From the NCBI RefSeq assembly GCF_006385685.1, contig NZ_VFRP01000002.1, forward strand, positions 62,001 through 126,000: a DNA stretch of 64,000 nt. The letters run 5' to 3'. Below the pieces are notes generated by a model. The model made no database searches. It was not told the DNA's origin and was given only the letters and a program-made list of their open reading frames with translations. Of the stretch, positions 1-8,417 are shown in pieces. Both the position numbers and the translations under genes were made by a program. How positions within the stretch are numbered: the stretch's first letter is position 1; every line of letters starts with the position of its first letter. This stretch comes from Amaricoccus solimangrovi (GTDB taxonomy: Bacteria > Pseudomonadota > Alphaproteobacteria > Rhodobacterales > Rhodobacteraceae).

Positions 1-248
1 AACAGGAGCAGCCCGCCCGAGATCCGGAAGGCGGGCAGGCCGATGCCGATCGCGGAGAGGATCGGCTTGCCCGCCACGCCGAAGACCGCGAGCAGGCCGA
101 AGGCCACGAGCGTGGCGCGAAGCCCGACCGCGTCGCGCCTCTCCGGCGCCATGCCGCGGGTGAGCGAGACGAAGACGGGGGCGAGGCCGATCGGATCGAT
201 GACGACGAAGAGCGTGACGAAGGTCGTGACCAGCTGCTCCGTCGTCAT
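1..248 (-). CDS. MarC family integral membrane protein (partial, C-terminus outside window)
   Basis: Multi-pass inner-membrane protein of the MarC/UPF0056 family, whose biochemical role is not established. The 82 residues in view open with MTTEQLVTTF and carry the family's first hydrophobic helix with LFVVIDPIGLAPVF at residues 13-26, then a short basic loop and a second hydrophobic stretch leading to PAFRISGG. The gene runs off the left edge, so more than half of a usual ~200-residue protein is missing. Its ATG shares one base with the stop of the ABC-F gene upstream (TGATG), which points to co-translation. No signal for a specific substrate is visible. Confidence 0.85.
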   Translation of the reverse strand, partial: MTTEQLVTTFVTLFVVIDPIGLAPVFVSLTRGMAPERRDAVGLRATLVAFGLLAVFGVAGKPILSAIGIGLPAFRISGGLLL

Positions 249-2113
249 CAGGCGTTCTCCCCCGCTGCCTCCAGCCTTTCGAGCGCGTCGAGCCAGAGCG
301 CCTCGGCCCGTTCGAGCCCTTCGAGCACCTCGGCCCGCTTCTTCTGAAGCTGGGCCATCTCGCCCGCGTCGCTGCGCGCATAGAGGATCGGATTGGCGAG
401 ACGGCTGTCAATCTTCTCGCGCATCTCCTCGAGCTTTTTCACCCGCTCCTCGCATTTCGCCACCTCGGCGCGAAGCGGCGCGTTCGCGGCCCTCCGGTTC
501 GGCGCGCGCGGCTTCTCCTCCTTCTTCTCCTCCCGCCTCACGCTCGCGCCGCCGCGTTCGGAGAGAAGGAGCCGGCGATAGGCTTCCATGTCGTCCTCGA
601 ACGGGCGGACCCGGCCGTCCTTGACGAGCCAGAGCCGGTCGGCGACGAGTTCGACCAGATGGGGATCGTGGCTCACGAGGATCACCGCGCCGCCGTATTC
701 GGTCAGCGCCTGCACCAGCGCCTCGCGGCTCTCGATGTCGAGGTGGTTCGTCGGCTCGTCGAGGATGATCATGTGCGGCGCGTCGATCGTGGCGATCAGG
801 AGCGAGAGCCGCGCCTTCTGCCCGCCCGAGAGCCGCCCGACCTCGGTCGTCGCGATGTCGGGGCCGATCCCGCCCGCGGCGAGCCGGGCGCGCTGCTTCG
901 CCGGCGGCTCCTCGGGGCGGAGCGCGGCGATGTGCTGGAGCGGCGTCTCGTCGAGGTTGAGCTCATCGACCTGATGCTGGGCGAAATAGCCGACGCGGAG
1001 TTTCGAGGAGGCGTACTTGCGCCCGCGCATCGGCTTCAGACGGTCGGCCAGCAGCTTGGAAAGCGTGGATTTTCCCTGCCCGTTGGCGCCGAGGAGCGCG
1101 ATCCGGTCGTCCTGGTCGATCCGGAGGTCGAGCCCCGCGAGCACCGCGCGCTCGCCATAGCCGATCGCGACGTCCTCGAGCCGGATGATCGGGGGCGAGA
1201 GTTCCTCCGGCGTCGGGAAGTTGAAGCCGGTCACATTGTCCTCGACCACCGCGGCGATCGGCTTCATCCGTTCGAGCGCCTTCATCCGGCTCTGCGCCTG
1301 GCGCGCCTTCGAGGCCTTGGCGCGGAAGCGGTCGACGAAGGACTGCATGTGCGCGCGCGCCGCGTCCTGCTTCTTCTTCTCCGCCGCCTGCTGTTCCAGC
1401 CGGGCGCGGCGGGTGTCGTCGAACGTGTCGTAATTACCCTGGTAGAGCGTGAGCTTGCGCCGGTGCAGATGCAGGATCGCGCCGACCGAGCGGTTGAGCA
1501 GGTCGCGGTCGTGGCTGATCACCAGCACGGTATGCGGATAGGTCTTGAGGAAGGTTTCGAGCCAGATCGCGCCTTCGAGGTCGAGATAGTTCGTCGGCTC
1601 GTCGAGGAGCAGCACGTCGGGCCGGGAGAAGAGCACGGCGGCGAGCGCCACGCGCATCCGCCAGCCGCCGGAGAAATCGGCGCAGGGCCGGGCCTGCGCC
1701 TCGCCGTCGAAGCCGAGGCCGCTCAGGATCGAGGCGGCGCGCGCCTCGGCCGAATGCGCGTCGATGTCGGTCAGCCGCGCGTGGATCTCGCCGATGCGCG
1801 CCGGGTCGGTCGCGGTGGCCGCCTCGGCGAGCAGGCCCGCGCGTTCGGTATCGGCCATCAGCACGGTGTCGACGAGGCTGTCGCGCGTCGCCGGCGCCTC
1901 CTGCGCCACGCCGCCGATGCGGGCGCGGCGCGGCACCTCGATCTCGCCGCCGTCGAGCGACAGCTCGCCCCGGATCAGCTTGAAAAGCGTGGTCTTTCCG
2001 GTACCGTTACGGCCGACGAATCCCACCTTGTGCCCGGCCGGGATCAGGGCCGAGGTGTCGTCGAAGAGCTTCTTGCCTTCGAGCGTGAAGGAAATGTTCT
2101 TGAGCGCGAGCAT
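248..2113 (-). CDS. ABC-F family ATP-binding protein (Uup/YheS type)
   Basis: Soluble duplicated ATPase of the ABC-F class; known members act on the ribosome rather than in transport. Both nucleotide-binding halves are intact: Walker A GRNGTGKTT near residue 36 and GANGQGKST near residue 343, ABC signatures FSGGWRMRVALA and LSGGQKARLSLL, and Walker B LLLDEPTNYLD and IILDEPTNHLD. A charged linker joins the halves and a charged, coiled-coil-like C-terminus occupies roughly the last 80 residues, as in Uup-type proteins. No membrane segments are present. Length, 621 aa, is normal. It is followed by the marC-family gene with a 1-base overlap. Which ABC-F subgroup it belongs to cannot be settled by eye. 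Confidence 0.93.
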   Translation of the reverse strand: MLALKNISFTLEGKKLFDDTSALIPAGHKVGFVGRNGTGKTTLFKLIRGELSLDGGEIEVPRRARIGGVAQEAPATRDSLVDTVLMADTERAGLLAEAATATDPARIGEIHARLTDIDAHSAEARAASILSGLGFDGEAQARPCADFSGGWRMRVALAAVLFSRPDVLLLDEPTNYLDLEGAIWLETFLKTYPHTVLVISHDRDLLNRSVGAILHLHRRKLTLYQGNYDTFDDTRRARLEQQAAEKKKQDAARAHMQSFVDRFRAKASKARQAQSRMKALERMKPIAAVVEDNVTGFNFPTPEELSPPIIRLEDVAIGYGERAVLAGLDLRIDQDDRIALLGANGQGKSTLSKLLADRLKPMRGRKYASSKLRVGYFAQHQVDELNLDETPLQHIAALRPEEPPAKQRARLAAGGIGPDIATTEVGRLSGGQKARLSLLIATIDAPHMIILDEPTNHLDIESREALVQALTEYGGAVILVSHDPHLVELVADRLWLVKDGRVRPFEDDMEAYRRLLLSERGGASVRREEKKEEKPRAPNRRAANAPLRAEVAKCEERVKKLEEMREKIDSRLANPILYARSDAGEMAQLQKKRAEVLEGLERAEALWLDALERLEAAGENA

Positions 2114-2265
2114 CGGGCTGATTTGGCCCGCGCGCCCGATCTTGTCAACCGAGCGCCGCGCGGGTCGGACATGCGCGGATTGAAACGATTCCGCCCGCGC
2201 CCGTTTTCGCTTCCACCAAAACCGCGCGCGTGCTAACTGGCGCGTCGATAAAATGAGGGAAGCTC

Positions 2266-2688
2266 ATGGCTCTTCAACGGACCTTTTCGATCATCAAGCC
2301 GGACGCCACCCGGCGCAACCTGACCGGCGCGATCAATGCGAAGCTGGAAGCGGCGGGGCTGCGCATCATTGCGCAGAAGCGCATCCATCTGACGCTGGCG
2401 CAGGCGCAGACCTTCTACGGCGTCCACAAGGACCGCCCGTTCTTCGGCGAGCTGACCGAATTCATGAGCTCGGGCCCGATCGTCGCCCAGGTTCTGGAGG
2501 CGGAGGACGCCGTCCTGAAGAACCGCGAGGTCATGGGCGCGACCAACCCCGCCGACGCGGCGCCGGGCACGATCCGCAAGGAATTCGCCCTCTCGATCGG
2601 CGAGAACTCGATCCACGGCTCCGACGGTCCCGAGACCGCGGCGCAGGAGATCGCCTACTTCTTCTCCGGCCTCGAACTGGTCGGCTGA
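2266..2688 (+). CDS. ndk: Nucleoside diphosphate kinase
   Basis: Transfers the gamma-phosphate of ATP to nucleoside diphosphates through a phospho-histidine. The 140-residue protein is full length and starts [14 protein letters not shown], the conserved beta-1 strand with the KPD motif. The active-site histidine lies in [11 protein letters not shown] near residue 118, and the [18 protein letters not shown] nucleotide-binding segment is intact. The start at 2266 is preceded by a GAGGGAAG ribosome-binding site. It is transcribed alone and divergently from the ABC-F gene; a hairpin follows at 2717-2744. Confidence 0.97.
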   Translation: MALQRTFSIIKPDATRRNLTGAINAKLEAAGLRIIAQKRIHLTLAQAQTFYGVHKDRPFFGELTEFMSSGPIVAQVLEAEDAVLKNREVMGATNPADAAPGTIRKEFALSIGENSIHGSDGPETAAQEIAYFFSGLELVG

Positions 2689-2716
2689 CGGGCGATCCGT
2701 TCCGTCACCGGATGGC

Positions 2717-2744
2717 AACACCGGGCGCCGAGGCGTCCGGTGTT
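2717..2744 (+). terminator. Putative bidirectional terminator hairpin between ndk and the copper chaperone gene
   Basis: A near-perfect inverted repeat, AACACCGGGCGC / GCGTCCGGTGTT, with one G-T wobble and a four-base loop, lies in the gap between the convergent ends of ndk and the PCu(A)C gene. The plus side is followed by the moderately T-rich TCTCGTTT; the minus side has no T run, so termination there is less certain. Confidence 0.6.
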
Positions 2745-2758
2745 CTCGTTTCCGGGGG

Positions 2759-3481
2759 TCAGTCCATCCCCGGCATCGGGTTCTGGTTCATCATCTGGCG
2801 CAGCGCCCGGCTGCCCGGCTCCACATTGCCCGGCATCGCACCCTGATGCGACCGCTCCTCGCGCGCGGTGTTCCCCTGCTGGGTTCCCTGGTTCGCGGGG
2901 GAGCCGGAGCCCGCGCCCATCCCCGTGCCCGTCCCGGTGCCCGCGCCCAGTCCGGTGCCCATCCCGGTGCCGGTGCCCATCCCCGTGCCGGCGCCCATCC
3001 CCGTGCCGGCGCCCAGACCCGTGCCGGCCGGCGCGGTGCCGGCGCGGCCCTGGACGTCGAAGACCACCTGGACGGGGCCGGCCTTCTCGAAGACCAGTGT
3101 GGCATCGAACTTGTCGCCGATCAGGAAGGGCTCGGAGAGGCCCATGAACATCACGTGCATGCCGCGCGGGCGCAGCGTCACGGTCTCGTCGGGCTTGATC
3201 TCCAGGCCGTCGACATCGGTCATCTTCGCGACGCCCCCCGCGTCGGTCACCGTGTCGTGCAGCATCGCATGCGGATCGGATTCGATCCGGAGCAGCTTGT
3301 CGGCCTCGGTCCCGGAATTGGTGACGCTGAAATAGCCGGCGGCGGTCTTGGCCGTTTTCGGCGTGGCGATGATGTAGGGATGGACGACCGTCAGCGTGCC
3401 GGCGGTGAAATCCTCCGCCAGCGCGGGCAGGGCTGTGGTGGCGGCGGTGGCGAGCGCCACCAGCAGAAGCTTCGCCTTCAT
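2759..3481 (-). CDS. PCu(A)C family periplasmic copper chaperone with Gly/Thr/Met-repeat tail
   Basis: Binds Cu(I) in the periplasm and is known in this family to help metallate cytochrome oxidase. The start at 3481 (MKAKLLLVALATAA) gives a clear signal peptide cut after about residue 22 (ALAED) and has an AAGGACC ribosome-binding site. The copper motif is complete: H75, M87, then 21 residues to H109-x-M111. Residues 153-190 are an unusual low-complexity run of GTG(L/M)G(A/T) units, followed by a Gln/Asn-rich tail with several Met residues that could add metal ligands. The core is about 150 residues, so the 240-residue protein is clearly longer than usual. No oxidase assembly genes lie next to it. 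Confidence 0.88.
   Translation of the reverse strand: MKAKLLLVALATAATTALPALAEDFTAGTLTVVHPYIIATPKTAKTAAGYFSVTNSGTEADKLLRIESDPHAMLHDTVTDAGGVAKMTDVDGLEIKPDETVTLRPRGMHVMFMGLSEPFLIGDKFDATLVFEKAGPVQVVFDVQGRAGTAPAGTGLGAGTGMGAGTGMGTGTGMGTGLGAGTGTGTGMGAGSGSPANQGTQQGNTAREERSHQGAMPGNVEPGSRALRQMMNQNPMPGMD
2912..3025 (-). repeat. In-frame short tandem repeat inside the copper chaperone gene
   Basis: The DNA coding residues 153-190 of the PCu(A)C protein is built of imperfect 6-, 12- and 18-base units (on the plus strand, versions of CCCGTGCCGGCGCCCAT). All unit lengths are multiples of three, so gain or loss of units keeps the frame. This is an intragenic microsatellite, not a CRISPR array. Confidence 0.85.
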
Positions 3482-3758
3482 GGTCCTTGGTCCTTTGCTT
3501 GCCCGAGCGGCTCGGGCCTTCTTCCGGTTGTGCTTGCCCGCGTGAGGCCCGACGGCGGCCGGGCGCGTGCCGGGATCAATGATTCCAGCGGTTCCATCGT
3601 TCCGGCAAGCGCGGATTAGACCAGGCCGCCCGCGGACGCCGCCCTTCGCGCGCGGCGGGCGCGCGCGATCGGGCGACGGGGCGAGGCCGGGCAGGCGGTG
3701 GAGCGGCGCGGTCATGCCGCGCTGATAGCCCAAGCGCGCCCGCGGGTGAAGCGCCGTC

Positions 3759-4382
3759 TCAGCCGGGGGCGTCGCCCGCGGCGAGGATCGCGAGCTTCCG
3801 CCGGTCCCCGGCGACGAAGCGGCGCAGCACGGCGGGGTAGAGTTGGTGCTCGACCGGCAGCAGCCGGCCGGCGAGCGTCTCAGGCGTGTCGTCCGGCAGG
3901 ACCGGGATCACCGCCTGGCCGAGGATCGGCCCGGCGTCGAGCTCGGGCGTGACCTCGTGCACGGTGCAGCCATGCACGGCCATCCCGGCCTCGAGCGCGC
4001 GGGCATGGGTGTGGAGCCCGGTGAAGAGCGGCAGGATCGAGGGGTGGATGTTCAGCATCCGCCCGCGCCAGCTCTCGATGAAGCCGGTCGTGAGCACGCG
4101 CATGAAGCCCGCGAGGCAGATGAGCTCGGCGCCCGACTCGCGGATCGGCTTCGCCATCTCGGCCTCGAAGGCGGCGCGGTCGCCCCGGAAGGGGCGGTGG
4201 TCCACCGCCGCCGTCGGAACGCCGAGGGCCGCGGCGTGTTCGAGCCCCTTCGCGGCCGGGTCGTTCGAGAGGACGAGCACCGGCTCGGCCGGATGGCCGG
4301 GATCCCCGAGCATGGAGCGCGTCAGCGCGACCATGTTGGAGCCGCCGCCGGAGATGAGGATCGCGACCCGGGTCTTGCGCAT
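3759..4382 (-). CDS. purN: Phosphoribosylglycinamide formyltransferase
   Basis: Third step of de novo purine synthesis: transfers a formyl group from 10-formyl-THF to GAR. The 207-residue protein shows ILISGGGSNM at the N-terminus for phosphate binding, LAGFMRVLT, the catalytic region NIHPSILPLFTGLHTH (Asn and His of the active site), and HEVTPELDAGPI with the catalytic Asp. Length fits the family. It lies 15 bases downstream of purM on the same strand, the usual purMN operon. The 277 bases upstream towards the copper chaperone start contain no convincing gene. Confidence 0.97.
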   Translation of the reverse strand: MRKTRVAILISGGGSNMVALTRSMLGDPGHPAEPVLVLSNDPAAKGLEHAAALGVPTAAVDHRPFRGDRAAFEAEMAKPIRESGAELICLAGFMRVLTTGFIESWRGRMLNIHPSILPLFTGLHTHARALEAGMAVHGCTVHEVTPELDAGPILGQAVIPVLPDDTPETLAGRLLPVEHQLYPAVLRRFVAGDRRKLAILAAGDAPG

Positions 4383-4397
4383 CGGGGCGGCTTCCGC

Positions 4398-5441
<1,044 letters not shown>

Positions 5442-5600
5442 GTCGCTCTCCCCCGTTTCGCGCGTCGGGCTCGCTCTACCGCGGTTCGGGGCGGATGAAA
5501 ACCGGTCCTCAACCGGCGCGGCGCGGGCGGGATCGGCGTGGCGCCGTCGTGGAAGCGGGTCGGATGGATGCCGCGCGGCTCCGACGCGATGGTGTAGTCG

Positions 5601-5770
5601 CCAGAGCGCGGCACAGCCCGTCTCGGCCAGGGCCTCGCGCGGGAAGCGGTCATGCGCGGCCTTGAGTTCCCGCGGGGCGGACGAGGTCGGGCCGGATGGC
5701 CGCGAGCCCGTCGAGCAGGTTTTCCAGGCGCCGCGCGAGGCCGTTGACGTTGAAGGTCGCGATCCGCGTC
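5601..5770 (-). pseudogene. Exodeoxyribonuclease III (xthA-like) remnant, N-terminal fragment
   Basis: Reading leftward from 5770 gives [20 protein letters not shown], the unmistakable N-terminus of exodeoxyribonuclease III/AP endonucleases (normally [10 protein letters not shown]), but with ACG where the ATG should be. After about 28 codons a +1 shift is needed to continue as [20 protein letters not shown], again the family sequence that follows the catalytic QELK glutamate. Similarity stops near 5601, so only about 55 of some 260 codons survive. Start loss, frameshift and truncation together mark it as dead. The first codon follows the alpha/beta hydrolase stop with the same TGA-overlap geometry as the live genes, so it was once the last gene of the ligD-ku operon. 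The short open frame at 5438-5653 crossing it is not a gene. Confidence 0.65.
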
Positions 5771-6401
5771 AGGCCCGCGCGGCGGCGAAGGCGGCGGTTC
5801 GCGCGGCCACGGTCGCGAGGTGATCGGCGGCGGTGAGGCCGGAGACCGATTTGCGCGGCCTCAGGTCATGGTCGCCATCCTCGAGCCAGACGAGTTCGAT
5901 CCGCTCCGACAGGCGATAGCCCGCCACCTCGGCCCGCGTGCCGAAGGGATCGCGCGTGCCCTGGAAAATGAGGGCGGGGGTCGCGAGATGTTCGAGATGC
6001 GCGGTCCGCCTCTGCTCGGGCTTCGCCGGCGGATGGAACGGATAGCCGAGGCAGACGAGCCCGGCGACGCGGCCTTCGGCGCGGAGCTCGTCCGCGATCA
6101 TGCTGGCGACGCGCCCGCCCATCGACTTGCCGCCGATCAGGACCGGCCCCTCGGCCGCGAGATCCGCGACCGCGGCGCGGTATTCGGGGATGACCTTTTC
6201 CGCGCGGGGCGGGGGCTTGCGGCCGGTGCCCCGGCGCCGGCTGGCCATGTAGTCGAATTCGAACCGGGCGACGCGCAGCCCCGCGCCCGCGAGCGCGGCG
6301 GCCAGCGCCGTCATCGCGGGCGAGTCCATCGCCGCCCCCGCGCCATGGGCGAGCAGGAGCGTGGGCGCGCCGGGCGGTCCGTCGAGGAGGAAATCCGGCA
6401 T
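5769..6401 (-). CDS. Alpha/beta hydrolase (KANL3/Tex30-like family)
   Basis: Small cytoplasmic alpha/beta-hydrolase of 210 residues with no signal peptide. It opens MPDFLLDGPPGAP, then LLLAHGAGAAMDSPAMT (oxyanion region), the nucleophile elbow IGGKSMGGRVAS with Ser near residue 95, an acid in FQGTRDPFG, and the catalytic His in LEDGDHDLRPRK. This layout matches bacterial relatives of eukaryotic KANL3/TEX30. The substrate is unknown. Its ATG overlaps the stop of the BRCT/TPR gene (TGATG), so it is translationally coupled to the NHEJ operon; whether it has a repair role is open. Confidence 0.86.
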   Translation of the reverse strand: MPDFLLDGPPGAPTLLLAHGAGAAMDSPAMTALAAALAGAGLRVARFEFDYMASRRRGTGRKPPPRAEKVIPEYRAAVADLAAEGPVLIGGKSMGGRVASMIADELRAEGRVAGLVCLGYPFHPPAKPEQRRTAHLEHLATPALIFQGTRDPFGTRAEVAGYRLSERIELVWLEDGDHDLRPRKSVSGLTAADHLATVAARTAAFAAARA

Positions 6402-7489
6402 CAGCCCGCCGCGCCCCCGCGCGCGCCGAGGAAGGCGATGCCGCGCGCCGCGCGCCGCGCCCATTCGGAACTGGAGTCGAGCTCGAGATAGCGTTCCCAC
6501 CAGGTCCGGGCGGCGGCGAACTCGCCCGCGTCGAATTCGAGCGAGGCGAGGTTGTAGACCGCGTCGGCGTAGCCCGGATCGATCGCGATGGCGCGTGCGA
6601 GATAGTCGCGCGCCCGCGCCACCCGGCCGCGCGCGGACATGAGCCCGGCGAGGTTGAACCAGGCCTCGACGAAATCCGGGTCGATCGAGAGGGCGCGGAG
6701 CAGCGCCTGCTCGGCCTCCCGCGGGCGCCCGGCCGCGCGCAGGCAGTTCGCGCGGTTGAAGGCCGCGTCGCTGTCGGAGGGATCGGCGGCGAGGCAGCGG
6801 GCGTAGAGCGCGGCGGCGGCGGCGTGGTCGCCCGCCGCCTCCCGCGCCTCCGCCTCGGCGAAGAGCGCGTCGGCCTCGGGACCCGGCCCGTCGAGGCCGA
6901 GCAGGAGCTGGCCGTCGATTTCGCTCAGCCCGGTCCCGTGACGGAGGTAGATCGCACGGTCGGGGCCGAGTTCCAGCGACTTCGCAGTGAGCGAGACCGC
7001 CGGCCCGTGCCGGTGGACCGAGCGCGCGATCATGGCCCAGTCGGCGCCGCCGGCGATCAGCCCGGCGTATTTGCGCGCGAGGATCACGTCGCGGAAGGCA
7101 TAGGGCTCCGCCTCGGCCGCGAAGGCGTCGAAGAGCGAGAGCAGGTCGAGGTCGCGTCCGGCGAGGCCGGAGCGGGCGAGGATCTCGGCGCGGGTGATCG
7201 CGCGCTCCTGCTCCGGCGCGACATCGGCGACGAGGCGCAGGAAGCCGTTCTCGCCGAGGCACCGCCGGTCGCCGGCGCGCGCGACCTCAGCCGCGATCTC
7301 GTCGGGGCCGAGGCGGCGGAGCAGGGAGCGGCCGAAGACCACGACGCGGGCGCGCCGGACGATGCCCCGGTGCAGCGTGCCGCCGCGCGCGGCGAGCGCG
7401 CGGGAGGCGAGGCGGCGGGGCAGCGACTCGAGCGCGCCGACGAGGCCGAGCGCGAGCGGCTCCGGCCCGCCCGCTCCGGCGCCGCTCAC
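6401..7489 (-). CDS. BRCT-like / MerR-type HTH / TPR protein coupled to ku
   Basis: A 362-residue protein of no assigned function. Residues ~25-60 (RALAARGGTLHRGIVRRARV) resemble the N-terminal half of a BRCT domain. Residues ~98-165 look like a MerR-type helix-turn-helix (TRAEILARSGL, LSLFDAF, AFRDVILARKYAGL). Residues ~205-345 hold three to four tetratricopeptide repeats, for example AAFNRANCLRAAGRPREAEQ and AWFNLAGLMSARGRVARARD. The start is GTG at 7489, overlapping the ku stop as GTGA, and its stop overlaps the hydrolase start. It is therefore translated with ligD and ku. BRCT domains and TPRs are protein-interaction modules, so a scaffold or regulator for end joining is a reasonable inference only. 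Confidence 0.75.
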   Translation of the reverse strand: MSGAGAGGPEPLALGLVGALESLPRRLASRALAARGGTLHRGIVRRARVVVFGRSLLRRLGPDEIAAEVARAGDRRCLGENGFLRLVADVAPEQERAITRAEILARSGLAGRDLDLLSLFDAFAAEAEPYAFRDVILARKYAGLIAGGADWAMIARSVHRHGPAVSLTAKSLELGPDRAIYLRHGTGLSEIDGQLLLGLDGPGPEADALFAEAEAREAAGDHAAAAALYARCLAADPSDSDAAFNRANCLRAAGRPREAEQALLRALSIDPDFVEAWFNLAGLMSARGRVARARDYLARAIAIDPGYADAVYNLASLEFDAGEFAAARTWWERYLELDSSSEWARRAARGIAFLGARGGAAG

Positions 7490-8406
7490 GATTTCGCCTT
7501 GGCCTTCGTCGCGGCGGCGCGGGGCGAGGCGCGGGAGTTCCGCCCGCCCGCCGCCGCCCGGCGCGGCTTCGCCGGCGCGGCCTCTTCCTCCGCCGCGGCC
7601 GGTTTCGCCTTGGCCCGGCTCTTCGCCGGGGGCTTGGCCTGCGACAGGCTCGCCTTCAGCGCGTCCATCAGGTTCACCACGTTGCCCCGCTCCGGCGCGG
7701 CGGCGACGATGGGCTTGTGACCCTTCAGCTTCTCCCTGATCATCGCCATCAGCGCCTGCTCGTAGCGGTCGGGATAGTCGGCCGGGTCGAATTTCGTCGT
7801 CTTTTGCGCGATCAGCGCCTCGGCGAGCCCAAGCATCTCCGGATCGGGCTTCTGGTCGGGGATCGCGTCGAAATAGGCCGAGGTCGCGCGCACCTCGGTC
7901 GGGTTGCGCAGCGTCTGGACGAACATGCCCTTCTCGCGCGCGCCGATCGTCACCACGCGCTCCCGGCTCGAGAGCACGAGCCGGGCGATGGCGAGTTTGC
8001 CCGCGTCGCGCAGCGCCTCGCGCAGCACGATGAAGGTCTCCTCGGCCATCGCGCCGTCGGGGGCGAGGTAATAGGGCGTGTCCTCCCAGATCGGATCGAC
8101 CTCGGCGGCGTCGACGAAGGCCTCGATGTTCATCGTGTGGTTCGACTCGATCTGGACGGCTTCGAGGTCGGCGTCCTCGATGATCACGTATTTCCTGTCC
8201 TCGTATTCGTAGCCCCGCACCAGGTCGGAACGTTCGACGAGGCCGAGTTCCGGATCGACCGGCTTGACGTTGATCCGGTTGTGCGTGTCCTTGTGCAGCT
8301 GGTTGAAGCTCACGCGGTTCGCCGTCGTGGTCGCGGGGTAGAGCCGGACCGGACAGCTGACGAGACTGAGCTTCAGGTATCCCTTCCATGTGGCTCTGGG
8401 TGCCAT
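7486..8406 (-). CDS. ku: Non-homologous end-joining protein Ku
   Basis: Homodimeric ring that threads onto double-strand DNA ends and recruits LigD. The 306-residue protein starts MAPRATWKGYLKLSLVSCPV, the typical bacterial Ku opening, and contains the beta-barrel core through LVLSSRERVVTIGAREKGM. A C-terminal tail of about 70 residues is rich in Lys, Ala and Arg, as in Ku proteins whose tails bind DNA and LigD. The ATG at 8406 has a GAGGGAGAGG ribosome-binding site and lies 11 bases after the ligD stop. Second gene of a leftward operon. Confidence 0.97.
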   Translation of the reverse strand: MAPRATWKGYLKLSLVSCPVRLYPATTTANRVSFNQLHKDTHNRINVKPVDPELGLVERSDLVRGYEYEDRKYVIIEDADLEAVQIESNHTMNIEAFVDAAEVDPIWEDTPYYLAPDGAMAEETFIVLREALRDAGKLAIARLVLSSRERVVTIGAREKGMFVQTLRNPTEVRATSAYFDAIPDQKPDPEMLGLAEALIAQKTTKFDPADYPDRYEQALMAMIREKLKGHKPIVAAAPERGNVVNLMDALKASLSQAKPPAKSRAKAKPAAAEEEAAPAKPRRAAAGGRNSRASPRAAATKAKAKS

Positions 8407-8417
8407 GCGCCTCTCCC

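Noticed and set aside
2912-3025. Regular repeats that at first glance resemble a small CRISPR array
   Set aside because: There are no unique spacers, the units are multiples of three bases and they encode a Gly-rich protein tail.
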